From Erythrophleum ivorense (taxonomy: Eukaryota > Streptophyta > Magnoliopsida > Fabales > Fabaceae), in assembly GCA_026724425.1 (NCBI GenBank), contig JAIUCV010000277.1, forward strand, positions 434,001-498,000: DNA of 64,000 nt. The letters run 5' to 3'. The notes beneath the pieces were generated by a model that saw only the letters and a program-made list of their open reading frames with translations, did no database searches and was not told the DNA's origin. The translations under genes were made by a program, and so were the position numbers. Every line of letters begins with the position of its first letter. Position 1 is the first letter of the stretch. Below are positions 34,814-46,795 of the stretch, in pieces.

Positions 34814-37800
34814 TGTGAACACCGTATTTTATACGGGCATACTCCAAAAATAATAATAAAATTAAACTAATAAAAAAAATCAAACAAGTTCTTTTAGTTT
34901 AATAAGCTTAGAAAAAAAAATCAAAGAAAAAAGAACTCAAAAATAAAATTTAAAAAAAAAAGAGTAAAGGCCAATTAACCTAAAATTAAAACAAAAGAAA
35001 AATCAAAGAGGGAGTAACAAAAATCCAAAACAAATGGAATTCAAAAGAAAAAAGAGAAAATCAAAAATCAAGAGAGACTAGAGAAAGAAAAGAAAAAAAT
35101 GAATTAAAAATAAAAATAAAAAGGCTAAAAGTAGATAAAATAAAAAAAAAACCAAAAAAATTAAAAGAATAGTAATTAAAAAATTTCATAAAAAAAACTA
35201 CAAAAAATGTCAAAATAATATAAATTTAAAAGGGGAAACCCAAAACAAAAAAAAAAAGATTAAGATTTTGGGGCTTAATTCAGAAGAGCCCAAACTAAAG
35301 CAAAAAAAGAAAAAAAAGAAGGGGCAAAACAAAAAAAATTTCAGCCCAATCCAAAGCCCCAATCACTAGAGTCTAAAAAAAACTTTCAACCCAATCTCAA
35401 GTCCAAAATAAAAAAAATTTGAACTCAAACAAAATTATTGAAAAAAAAAATAAAGCCCAGCTCAGAATTTGTTTTGATTATGCCTTACCCAGCAGCCCCT
35501 TTGGCCCCAGCTCCATCGGGTCCTCTGGCAGACACAGACAAAAAATACGGACAGAGGCAGGAAAGAAAGAAAAGCAACATAACATAAAAAGGGGAAGATA
35601 GACGGGCGCACAAAAAAGGAGAGGGGCAGACGTAGAGAGAGAGGAGGGAGGAGACACACAGACATAGAGAAAAAAAAGAGGCGGACGAAAAAGGAAAAGG
35701 AGCAGGAGGATGGGGGCTGTTAGTACAGGCGGACAGAGGAGAAAGGGGGACGCTGCTAGGGGGACGACTGACAGAGGGACACACAGCCCTCAGACGAGTA
35801 CAGACAGAGGCAAAGAAAAAGGGAAAGGGACTCGCACGCGAAAGAAAAGGCAGATGAAGAGAGGGCATGAGGAAGGGAGAGATTTTCGAGCACACAGAGG
35901 GGGGATGAACAGAGGAGAATAGAGTGAGTGAGAGATATAGAAGCAGGGGGCTTCGGATTAAAAAAAGGAGAAACGGAAGGAGAGACAGGGGGAGTTGGCT
36001 TCGGATAGGAGAAGAGAGTGAACAAGTTACAGAGAGGGAGAGAACAGAGATTAGTAGACGGAGTGTACAAAGACAAAAAAAAAAGGAGGAAGGGATCAAA
36101 AATAGAAATAGATAAGAAGGAGTTTTGCTACGAAGGGCTTGGAGGAGAGAAATTGAGAGAATAGACTTCGGATTGAAAAGAGGATTTGGTGAGAAACAGA
36201 AACAGAAAGGAGGACTCGAATTGAAAGAGGATAGAGAGGCTGAAAGCACTGAGAATGAAAGAAAGGAAAAATTAGGGAATTTTCGAATTGAAGGGAGAGA
36301 GCGAGAGAGAGATAACCGGGGAAGAAGCTTCTGAAACAAAGAAGCATGGGATGAAATAAAAGAAGGAGAACGGAGAGATTGTGGGGATTTAGCAAAAGAG
36401 AGCGAGGCCGGGTTCGAAGAGCAGAGAAACAGAAGAGTGTGCGAGAGAAAGAGGAAGAAACTTAAGAATCGAAGTTGAAGGTTTAAAGAGATTCGAAGAC
36501 AGAGATGAAAGTCGTGTTGAATAGGAGTAACAGATTTGATTTCCCCTTTGAAATATCCAAGCCTTCAAAGCTGTGCCAGAGGTAAGTCATGTCTTGCCAT
36601 TTCTTTGTTTCGATAGGAATGAATATATGCATATTGCTGCTTGATGAGAATTTCTACTTCTGATAATTTGTTCCACCTCAAACAAATCCCTATATGATTG
36701 GGTTAGTGATTTTGAAATGTCAAGAAGCTTCCCTTATTGAGATGTCCTGAAAAGATTTGTTTAATTTGGCCTACTTAGTGTTCTGTATCTCAAATGCGTG
36801 TTTGTTTCTTCCTTTTGCTTTTTAATATGAGGTCTGGTGTCCCAAATGCCTTACTATGAGGACTACTATGTCTGGTACATTCTGATTCAATTGTGGATCT
36901 GTACATTGAATGGAATCCATGCTTGCTTGGCATGCAACTCTGTCTCTGAGGTGAAATGGATTCAAGTCTGGGCCTATAATTTCTGTTGTTGTGTGTTGTT
37001 ACCAGAAGGAAATTTAAATTAATTTGATTTGTCAAAAAATGAATATGTTTGATTTGTGCATTTTCGTTGTGTGGTATGTGTTATACCTTTGCCTTTGATC
37101 AAATCAGAGCTTTGTTTCATTTCTTAACCACGCCTTCATCTTACTAAGCTTAAGAAAGCCATGATTTGTGTCCAAAATTTTTTTTGTTAAATTTGAATTA
37201 TGATTGTAAGGGTGTTCAAAAACTGGTTCTGAGAAAATGCTTCCTCTGTTTAGAATGTCCGTATCATCCTAGTTCTTGCATGGCATCTTGGAATGAGAGT
37301 CTTGGCCCAATGGATTAAACCTGGATCTATGCTTCTGCTTGATATCAAATTGCTAATTTCTTATTGCGGTTATAGATTTTTGATCTTGCACTCCTTCTTT
37401 GTGTTTTTCCTTTATTGCATTTGGACCGGTGGGCATGGAAACTGCTAGAGAAAATGGAAGGGAAATGTTTGGATAGGTGATTGAAGAGAAAACCAAATAG
37501 TAGCTGCACTGGTTCTTTACTTTCACTTAATTTATTTATGAGATATTATGTGTATTTGGAATAGGCTGACATTGGAATGAACACAAAACACACACAATCA
37601 AAACCCTTGTATGCATATGAGTAAGTTGAATTTTTATCTTTTATTTTTATTTATTTATTTTTAGAATTGTCGTGTGGGATCTTGATGACTTCCTAATTTA
37701 AGATGAAAAAAGGAATATATTTGAGATTAAATTAGGAAGGCAAAGTACTTTCTTCTTGATTAATAGGGTTAAATATGATTCAATCAAACAAAATAAAGAA

Positions 37801-40800
37801 AGTGTTTTATTGAAATATCTTTATCAGTTTGAGCCTCACTCTATGATTGATTTCAATTTCAGGAAAAATAAAAGAAGGAAGGAAGAATTGAGAAAAGAGA
37901 GGGAAGCTGAGAAGTGAAAAAGTACAAGTGGATCAAATCCTCTCGCTACAGCTAGCACTCAACTCGCTATGGCGAGGACGCACTTTCGCTATAGCGAGTG
38001 AGGTACTTCGTCCCAGCAAAGTCGCGAGGCATACAAATTCCAAGGAGAAACTCACCATAGCGTAGCAGTAGCGAGAACAGCAGAAATCTGGAAACTTATG
38101 AGCTCTCGCTATAGCGAGAAGTACTCCTCGCCATAGCGAGATCGGACCCTGAAAGGCACAATTTAGTTTAGCAAGCTAAAATGGACGGGAGGAGACTAGA
38201 GTTTTATTCATTCAGCATAAGGAGAACGTTCTGGCCAACTAAGAGAAGAGAAAAACGCACAAAGGGTGTTGGAGGAGTTTCAATTTGATCAAAAATCTAT
38301 TAAATCTATCAATTATTTTTCAGATTAGGTGTTTCTACTCTATTTTCCCTTCTAGTTGATGATAATTAATATGTTTGTTGAATTTATTTGTGGATTTCAA
38401 GCTATGAGTGGCTAGATTCTATAACCCTTAGGGATTTTATGAACCTTTAGTTTGTGAAGATTGTTTCTCTTGTTGATTATGCGGATAATTTCAAATTTTA
38501 GTGTTTAATCTGAATTATATTTCATTCTATTGGGTGGCCTCCTTTAGTTTGATTGTGAATTAGGCAATTAACCTTTGAAATAAGGGAATTGCTTATAGAC
38601 CATTGGTTAAACAACTTAGAATTGGATATAATCTGATTTGCACTTGAGATAGAGATATCCTCAAGGGCCCTAGGTAGTCGAGAGAAGGTCTGCGCTTAAT
38701 CAAGTATTAACCACTCCTTGAGACATCAAGAGTGAGTGGAAATAAGGGTTCAATTAGATCGAAGGACGGTTGCACTTGATTAAAACCTTGATTCTAAAAT
38801 TTGCATTAGGCCGTTTAATTAAAAGGGGAGTGATTGATATTTGAGATAAAGGGGATTAAAATTCTTAGGGTGTTTTTAATTACATACTTCCAATTGCAAC
38901 CATCGTTTATTACTGTCAATTACATTTAAAGTAATTTCCATAAAACCCAATTGCAAATTGATTGTTTAACTAAAATGAACATGAGAACTCTAATGCCTAA
39001 TCGCCAATTGTACTAATTCTCTGAGGGAACGACCTTGATTCATCACATACTACGTCTGCGACCCGTACACTTGCGGTGTCATTATTTAATGAGCATCAGA
39101 TCTTGCATCTCCTTGGACGCATAGGAATGAATCTTGGTGCCATATGTTACAATAAGTCTCCTTGATACTTAATGGCTTTATTTATTATTTATTTTATTTA
39201 TTTATCTATGGACAAGTTTGGGGTTCTAATGACCCTATCTAAATAATTTTGTCTAAAAAAACCCTATCTAAATAATTTTGTCTAAAAAAAACAAAGAGAA
39301 AGAAACAAATGAAGTTTAAAATAGGCATATATATATATATATATGGTTCTCCCTTAGAAGAATTAAAAAAAATGAAAATAAAAACAAAAACCAAAAAGGA
39401 AACAAAGAAATCTTGTTCAACAATTGGTTATTAATTTATAGAAAAAAAGGTCTACGATTCCTCTCAGAAATAAAGGGCTAGAGTTTCAAAAATTATCCCT
39501 TTGGAAAAAGAAGAACATGATAAAAAATAAACTGTACATGAAAGAAAAAGCAACTAACAAAAAATATAACCTAGGAGAAGAAATGAGCAAAGTTTTCATA
39601 CCTATACAAATTTAGAAAATGGAAAGTATAAGAAAAAGTGAGGAAGGTAAAAGTATAACAAATCAAAAATAAAAATAATGAAAATCAAAAGATCAAAGTG
39701 AAAGAAGGAAAAAATAATAAAAGAATAAAAAAATAAAAAAAGGAAAAGACAAAAAAAACAAACACAAACAAAACAAAGATAAACAAAAAAAAAAAAGACA
39801 ACAAAAAAGAATAATAACGATGAAAAAGGAAGAAAAAGAAAAGAAAATGATATCAATAAAACAGAAAATAAAAAAAATAAAAGAAAAAAACAGCAACAAG
39901 AAAAACCAAAATACAAGAAAAATAAAGAAAGTTGAAAATTAAAATCGAATTAAACAAAAAGTTTTTGAAAATACAAAAAGTAAAAAAGAAAAATCTTTTT
40001 TTAACTTCAATCATTAAACAAAAGACAAAAAAAAAACAATAAAACAAAACAAAAGTAAAAAAAAAGTAAAAAAAAAAAGAAAATAAAAAAAGAGGATAAA
40101 AGCAACAAGGTGAAAAACAAAAAAAATGAAAACACAAAAAAAAAACAAACAAAACAAAGATAAATAAACAAAAATAAAATAAAACGAAACACACAATTAA
40201 CCAAGAAAAAGGGAAGAAACAAAGGTAAACAAAAAAAAAAAAAAGAGAAAAAATAAAACACATATTAAAAACAAAAAGAAGAAGAAGAAGAAAGAAGACC
40301 TAGCAAGAGAAGATAAGAAACAAAGGATGATAAAAAGTAAAGAATTGAAAATATAAAGAAAATGAAATTACATTTACTTTTAGCGAATTAAAACACCTCA
40401 ATCAATTTTAAAATCGTTTTGTTTGTTAAAAGAAAAAGTAGTTTTTATTTTCTTGTCTTTTCAAAAAAAAATAAAGAATAGAAACCAAAAATAAAAATTT
40501 AAAAAAAGGGAAAAACAAAACAAAATCAATCAAAAAATTAAAAATTAAACAAAAGCCAAGCAAAGATAACCAAACAATAAATAAATAAATAACGAAACAA
40601 AACAAAATCAATCAAAAATTAAAAAATCAAACAAAAATAACAAAACAAAAAACAAAAACAAAAACAAAACATAAAACGAAAAAAAAATCAGCAAATACAA
40701 TCTCCCTGTCGAACTACGTGGATTTTGATCCCTCTTGAAGGGTACGTAGACTCTAGGCTTTCATCCTAGGTTAAGTCCGCCTTTGTAAATAAACATTTTT

Positions 40801-41264
40801 CTTTTAATTTTTATTCCTTTCTTTATTATTTTAATTCTCAAATTTCGTTATGTTTTATTTTGATATTGATTTCCTTTCTTTTTCTACGTTTAACTTTATT
40901 TCCCTTAGCTTCTTTATTCCTCTTTTACATGTGATTTATTAGGGAGAGTTAAAATAGAATTTAGGCTATTTTATTTTTACACAATTGACTTAGGGTAACC
41001 GTTCTTAGCAATGGGTGTAGTGGGGTGCCTAACACCTTCTCCACTCACAATCGACTCCCGAATCAATTTTCTAGTTTGTAAACCATTTTCCAAATAAAAA
41101 GATTTTTTTCAAAGTTTTGCCTTTTCAAAAAATAAAATTTTGGTGGCAACTTTTGAACCTATTCTTTCATCTTATTTCAATTTTGATTTCATTTTTTTCG
41201 ATTTCATTTGAAAATCGAATTTTTCTGTTAAAGGCGCTACGCGATTACATTTTCGGGTGTGACA
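34814..41264. mobile_element. Non-coding 6.45-kb LTR-type insertion (giant solo LTR or LARD-like) nested in Copia gag
   Basis: The gag frame is interrupted exactly between AAAGGG (34808-34813) and AGGGGGAGTACC (41265 on). This leaves a 4-5 bp likely target duplication (AGGG). The insert begins TGTGAACACCG and ends GGGTGTGACA, fitting TG...CA LTR ends. No coding domain is visible on either strand. It has an A/G-rich block (about 34830-36480), a mixed middle with a palindrome cluster (37941-38140), a second A-rich block (about 39290-40690), and an end with GTAGTGGGGTGCCTAACACC near 41020, a motif I associate with ends of plant Gypsy LTRs. Neither terminus recurs inside, favouring one long LTR or a LARD over a full two-LTR element. 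Confidence 0.7.
37941..38140. repeat. Cluster of CTCGCTATAGCGAG palindromes
   Basis: Within 200 bp there are palindromic copies CTCGCTATGGCGAG (37963-37976), TTCGCTATAGCGAG (37985-37998), CTCGCTATAGCGAG (38105-38118, perfect 14-bp palindrome) and CTCGCCATAGCGAG (38127-38140). Weaker versions lie near 37942 and 38051. They are irregularly spaced, so not a simple tandem repeat. Confidence 0.85.
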
Positions 41265-44200
41265 AGGGGGAGTACCACTATTGCAAGAAGACCGATCATA
41301 AAATATTTGATTGCTTCAAACTTAAAAGCAAAGTTAAAAGAGAATGGGCTTACAAATAGGCTGATCCCAAATGAGAAGGAGAAGACTATCCTTGGAGTTG
41401 AAGGAAGTAGGACAGTAGTTGAATGTGTAGGGTCTATTCATTTGAAGTTACCTTTTGGACATGTGTTGAATTTGAATAACGTTGTGTATGTACCTTTTGC
41501 AATAAGAAATTTAATTTCTAGTTTTATATTAGACAAATGTGGCTATTCCTTTTGGCAAAGAAATGGAAAGATTGATATTTATTTTAATTCAATTATTATT
41601 AGTTCAGCTTCTTAGCAAAATGGTTTATATTGTTTGAATTTGAATAATTGTTCAATTGGATCTCCTAGAGCTTTTGTTAATGTTGCAATTGGGCATAAAT
41701 GTCGAAGAGTTAATAAAAACTTTTACATGTTATGGCATTAACGTTTAGGTCATATCCCTAGAGAAAGACTATAGATGATGGCAAAATAAAGTGTATTGCC
41801 AGATCTTAATTTCTCATACTTAGAAATTTGTGTTGACTGTATCAAGGAAAAACTTCTTGCTAGAGTTAGAAATAAATGGGTAAATAGGTTTGAAAACATT
41901 TTGTACTTAATTTATACTGACATTTGTGGGCCTATTACACCTGTTGCTATGGGTGAATTTAAATGTTATATTACCTTCATAGATGATTACTACAGATATG
42001 GATGGATTGACCTTCTACATGAAAAGTTAGAGTCATTAAATGCATTCAAAACTTTTAAGGCAGTAGTTGAGTTAAATACTATGAAGGCTATTAAATGTAT
42101 CAGATCAGATATGGGTAGTGAATATTATGAGAGATATACTGAAATGGATATAAATCTCGGTCCATTCGCTCTATTCCTATAGGAATATGGGATTGAAGTT
42201 TAATATACAATGCCTGACACCCCTTAGCAAAATGAGTTTGTAGAAAGGTGTAATTGCACCCTGATGGATATGGTCAGGATTATGATAAATCACTCTTCCT
42301 TGCTAGAATTCTTATGGGATGATACTTTAAAAATTGTTGTTTACATTTTGAATCAAATACCAAGTAAATCAGTACCAAAGATATCATATGAACCTTATTC
42401 TGGAAAGAAGCTTAGTTTGAAATATTTTCATGTATAGGGTTGTAAAGTAGAAGTGAAGCCATATAATCCTTAATTGAAGAAGTTAGATTCCAGAATAATA
42501 AGTAGATTCTTTATTGGGTACTGTATAGGATTAAGAGGGAGCAGATTTTATTGCCCAACTCACATTACTAAAGTTATCAAATCTGATAGAGCATTTTATT
42601 TTAAAGATGACTTAGATAATGGGAGCTCTATGCCTAGAGTTGTTGATTTACATGATGAGAGCACTATTTTGCCCATACCTACTGTGTCACCATCTCTGAC
42701 TGATAGAGGTGATATTGTTGAGAATCCAATTAAGGTTGATGTGGGACCATCTCTTGTTAGCATTGAAGATTCAGTTGTTGAATTGAAATGATCTCAGAGA
42801 GTCTGCAAATCTATCATACCAAGTGATTATATGATTTATTTATAGGAATTTGAATCTGACATTAGCGATGATCAAGATCCTATATCTTTTCAACAAGTAA
42901 TGTCAGACTCTTATTCTTTTAAATGGTTATAGGCCATGAATGATGAAATGGTTTTTATGCATCACAACCATGTATGAGAACTTACTAACTTACCAGATGG
43001 ATGCAAACCTGTTGGTAGTAAGTGGGTCTTTAAGACCAAGCTAGGATTCATAGGTAAAATATAAAATTATACTTGTAGCTAAAGGTTACAATCAGAAAGA
43101 AGGTATTGATTATACAGAAACCTTCTCTCTGGTGTCTACTAAGGATGCTTTTAGGGTAGTTATGACTCTTGTTGCTCAACTTGACCTTGAATTTCACCAT
43201 ATGGATGTTAAAACTGCTTTTTTGAATAGAGTCTCGTATGAAGATGTTTATATAACTCAACTAGATGGTTTTGTTGAACCTGACAAAGAGCATTTGGTAT
43301 GTAAATTATGTAGATCCATCTATGAGCCAAAACAATCCTCCAGATAGTGGTATTTAAAATTTGATGAGGTTATCACTATTTTTGGATTCATTGAAAATGT
43401 CTCAAATTAGTGTATCTATTAGAAATTTAATGGGAGCAATTTTGTCATTCTTATGCTTTATGTTGATGATATTCTGCTAGCTGGTAATTCAATGAATTTT
43501 TTAAATGAGACGAAACATATGTTATCATTTTACTTTGATATGAAGGATTTTGGTGAAGCCTCTTTTATTCTTGGGATTTAAATCCATTGTGAAAGATTTC
43601 GTGGCATTCTTGATTTATCTTAGGCAACTTATATTAATCGACTTCTTAAGAAGTTTAATATGAATTCTTGCTTTCCTTATACTGCACCTGTTCAAAAAAG
43701 GTGAAAAGTTATTGAGATTACAATGCCCTCAGAATGATGTTGAAAAGGTTGAAATGGATAAAATTCCATATGGTTTTGCTGTTAGCGACCTTATGTGTGC
43801 TCAGGTATGTATCTATCCAGATATAATCTTTGCTATTTGGACGGGTACATTGGAAAGTAGCAAAGAAAGTTATGAAGTACTCGCAGGGTACAAAACACTA
43901 TATGCTGACTCTTAGAAGGTTTAATCCTTTTGAAATTGTTTGATATACAGATTCAAACTACGTATCTTGTTTGGATGACCGTAAGTCAACTTTTGGATAT
44001 ATCTCTTCGATGTCTGGAGAAGTTATTTTGTGGAAGAGTATTAAATAGACACTTATAGCTACCTCAACTATAGAAGTAAAGTATATTGCGTGTTATGAAG
44101 CCACTTGTCAGGTTATATGGTTGAGGAAATTAATTTCTAGCATACATTTTATTAATTCTATATCACAACATCTAATCATTGATTGTGATAATTCGTCTGC

Positions 44201-44370
44201 TGTGAACTTCTCTCAAAATCACAAGAATTCTAGTCGTGCTAAATATTTTGATGTTAAATTCATGTTCGTTAGAGAAAAGATTACTAAATCTTAGACTTGT
44301 GTAGTTCACATTTTTTGTGTACATATGCTTGTGGATCTGTTGACCAAAGGCTTACGCATAAAAATCTTTT
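41265..44370 (+). pseudogene. Copia pol remnant (downstream part)
   Basis: Starts with the second half of gag (zinc knuckle-like CKKTDHKIFDC near 41284-41316). Pre-integrase/protease-side stretches follow (VYVPFAIRNLIS near 41480-41520). The integrase core is at 41796-42182 (TDICGP, FIDDYYRYGW, RSDMGSEYY). Reverse transcriptase (about 42990-43590) includes SKWVFKTK, DVKTAFLN and YVDDILLAGN. RNase H remnants run to about 44360. Multiple stops and frame changes rule out function. Confidence 0.85.
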
Positions 44371-44677
44371 AAAATTATATAATTTATATGGGTCTTGTTG
44401 AATTTTGACGTAGCCTTGTTTAGTGAGAGTTTGGGACTTGTTTGTTTTATGTTTTATTGATTTAACACTATTTATGCAATTATGTTATATTCATATTATG
44501 GAGTATTAAGTTTATACATTTAACATCACTTGCTTCTCTATAGGATTCAGTGATTATGCGATGTTTCATTTTTTGAATTTAGTTGAGGTTTAACATATAT
44601 TAATTGCTTATCATTATATATATAATTGTTCCATAATTTGATTTAAGTAATTGATTAATATTATCTAAGTGGGAGAT

Positions 44678-45177
44678 TGTTAAAATAAATTTTATTAAGT
44701 ATGGATTAGTATTAATTAATTATTAAAAAATTTATAGAATTAATTAAGCAATTAATTTTGATTTTATAATGTTAAATCCTGAATAGATTGGGTTCTAGTA
44801 AATTATGTATAATTTATGATATGTTAGATTATACATAAACTTATTAGATAGAGATTCTAACTTATAACCCATTAGTAGTTAGCAGTTTTCTATCATAAAA
44901 TTGATTAATTAAGAAGTAGGAGTTATCTTGTATATTATTTAATTATTAAATTAAATTAGTGGGAGTTATTAGAATAAAGGTCATAACTTTGCTCTTCTAA
45001 CTCTGAATCATTCAGAACTTTATTCAAAAAACTAAGGGCTAAGGAGGTTGTAATATTTGCCTTCATCTCCTTCACAAATTTTCAATGGCTATTCTGGGAC
45101 TCTAGATATGTATAAATTTTGTAATTTATTTGATTATGTAATCTCTTAATTCTGACATTAATACTGTTATCATAACA
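44678..45177 (+). repeat. 3' LTR of the plus-strand Copia element
   Basis: 500 bp from TGTTAAAATAAA to TATCATAACA, preceded by a purine-rich AAGTGGGAGAT tract. Aligns with 32189-32744. Confidence 0.85.
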
Positions 45178-46730
45178 GAGAACAAGATGAAAATTGTCAA
45201 AACAGAATGCGCATAGCAGTAGATTAAAAGATGGCTATCACATTTCCCACAAGTTGATTACCAATTAGGTACATCGATCCAATTACTTAACGGACTTCAA
45301 TCTCTATACAAGGAAAAAGATAGAATTCTCACAACTCACTGAATCTATATATGTTATAGAAGATTTGTCATCATACTTAAAAAAAAAAAATTAAAATTTA
45401 GCATATTATCCTAAGGGTCAAAATAAGATACAAAAAATACATATATAAAAGCTTCGTCCTCATAACCTGAGATCTTGACTCTGCCACTGTTCTCGTGCTA
45501 AATTGGAGCGTCACACAAAACTCTGTGAATGGTGAAACTATCCCTTCAGCAGCAAGCTGATGAAAACAAAAGGAAAACCTTCTGAAGTAGAGTCCCATTC
45601 CCATAGATTGGTAGACATGCTTATATGAAGAACACTTCTATTTAATTAACGATGTCTTCTAGTTCTTGTGATTCGATCGTATAAATATATAGATTATATC
45701 ACTATAGTCTAACTCCCTACTTATAAATCGTTCCCTTGCTAATTAGGAATCAACTCACTTACAATTATTTTTTGACCAACTCATATGATTCCGATTGGCA
45801 CGTGCTATACTAGATGTGTGTCTGTGTTAACCCATGTGCATGATTATATTGACCAGATGCAAATGCAGACATGGTTAGCTATATTCCTTTTTTTATGCAG
45901 AATCACAAACTTCATTCGTGTCTTCGCATGTCTTCAACTTTAAAACCATATTTTCGCACTGAGTTGCTTGTAACATATAGCCTGATAACAGTTGGTGGGG
46001 ACTGGGGAGGCTAATTAAGACATTGAAATATTACCTGGAAACTGGAAAAACAATTCAACTTTCGGGAAGAGGATTTTCATTTTTATAAGAAAAAAATTTG
46101 TGGGTCATGTGATCATTTGCTAATTGATATTTTAAATTCCTGTGTTTGTTTCTATTCTTCCTTAGTCTTGGCTTTATCTTAAGCCTAAAAGCCCGGAAAG
46201 GGATCTTTCTTTGGCTAAATTATGCAATTGCTAAATATATATTATTTTTCCCTGGACAATACTAGTGCTCGGTGGAGGCAACAGCTAAAAAAAAAAGAAA
46301 AAAAGAAAATACTTATTAGAAGACTAGACTTTTATTTTTTATACAATTGACAAAGACATAGAATTTAAAGAAGTAAAAAATGTTCCAGGTCATTTCTAGA
46401 TCCATGAAATCAACTAGGCAATTGTTTATTAAGGGGAAAATTGTAAAATTAAACGAAAATAAAGGATGAATTTTTAATGCAAATGCAATAAATAAGCCAA
46501 TAATATTGACTCAACCAAAATGAGTCTCTCTTTTGCGTCTTAAATATGATAACCGGAATTCAAAATCTACAAATGATATCATTATTACTTCTTGAGATTT
46601 TTTTTTTAAATACTGATAAGGATTCCAATAGCAGAGAGGGATAAATAAATATGGTTTTCCATCGAAAAAAAATCTAATTGGCTGCAATTCCTTGTGTTTT
46701 TCCCACAAAGTGACAGACACATGGTGCCAA
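45178..46730. other. Intergenic DNA upstream of the first GH32 gene
   Basis: No gene. The last ~230 bp (about 46510-46740) is similar to 51815-52070 upstream of the second GH32 gene, for example TTTTGCGTCT and AATCTAATTGGCTG, so the GH32 duplication included promoter sequence. Confidence 0.6.
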
Positions 46731-46737
46731 TATATAT
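46731..46737 (+). promoter_or_regulatory. Probable TATA box of GH32 gene 1
   Basis: TATATAT 59-65 bases before the ATG at 46796. A comparable TATATAT lies upstream of the second gene (52061-52067). Transcription start not determined. Confidence 0.45.
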
Positions 46738-46795
46738 CAGTGTCTTATCGAACCACAAGGCAAAGGCCATCTGGCTTATGTACGCCTTCCCCACA

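Larger units (their letters stand above)
32189..45177 (+). mobile_element. Old Ty1/Copia LTR retrotransposon, plus strand, split by a nested insertion
   Basis: LTRs at 32189-32744 and 44678-45177 both begin TGTTAAAATAAATTTTATT. The left LTR is followed by a decayed primer site TAGTATTTGAGCC (32745-32757), and the right is preceded by the purine tract AAGTGGGAGAT. Gag remnants lie at 34055-34810. The coding part resumes at 41265 after a 6.45-kb insertion and continues through zinc knuckle, pre-integrase, integrase, reverse transcriptase and RNase H. No matching target duplication is visible. The left LTR holds about 56 bp that the right LTR lacks. Confidence 0.88.

Noticed and set aside
35485..36339. 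Long minus-strand open frame rich in Ser, Pro, Leu and Phe
   Set aside because: It is the complement of a GA-rich low-complexity tract in the non-coding insertion. Purine-rich DNA lacks stops on the opposite strand, and no domain or composition typical of a protein is seen.
39602..40263. Overlapping minus-strand frames coding Phe-rich proteins
   Set aside because: Complement of an A-rich tract (TTT codons); three frames are open at once, which marks low complexity rather than coding.
46694..46795. Upstream in-frame extension of GH32 gene 1, including an ATG at 46778
   Set aside because: The extension overlaps the TATA-like element, and the paralogue starts at the ATG matching 46796, directly before the signal peptide.
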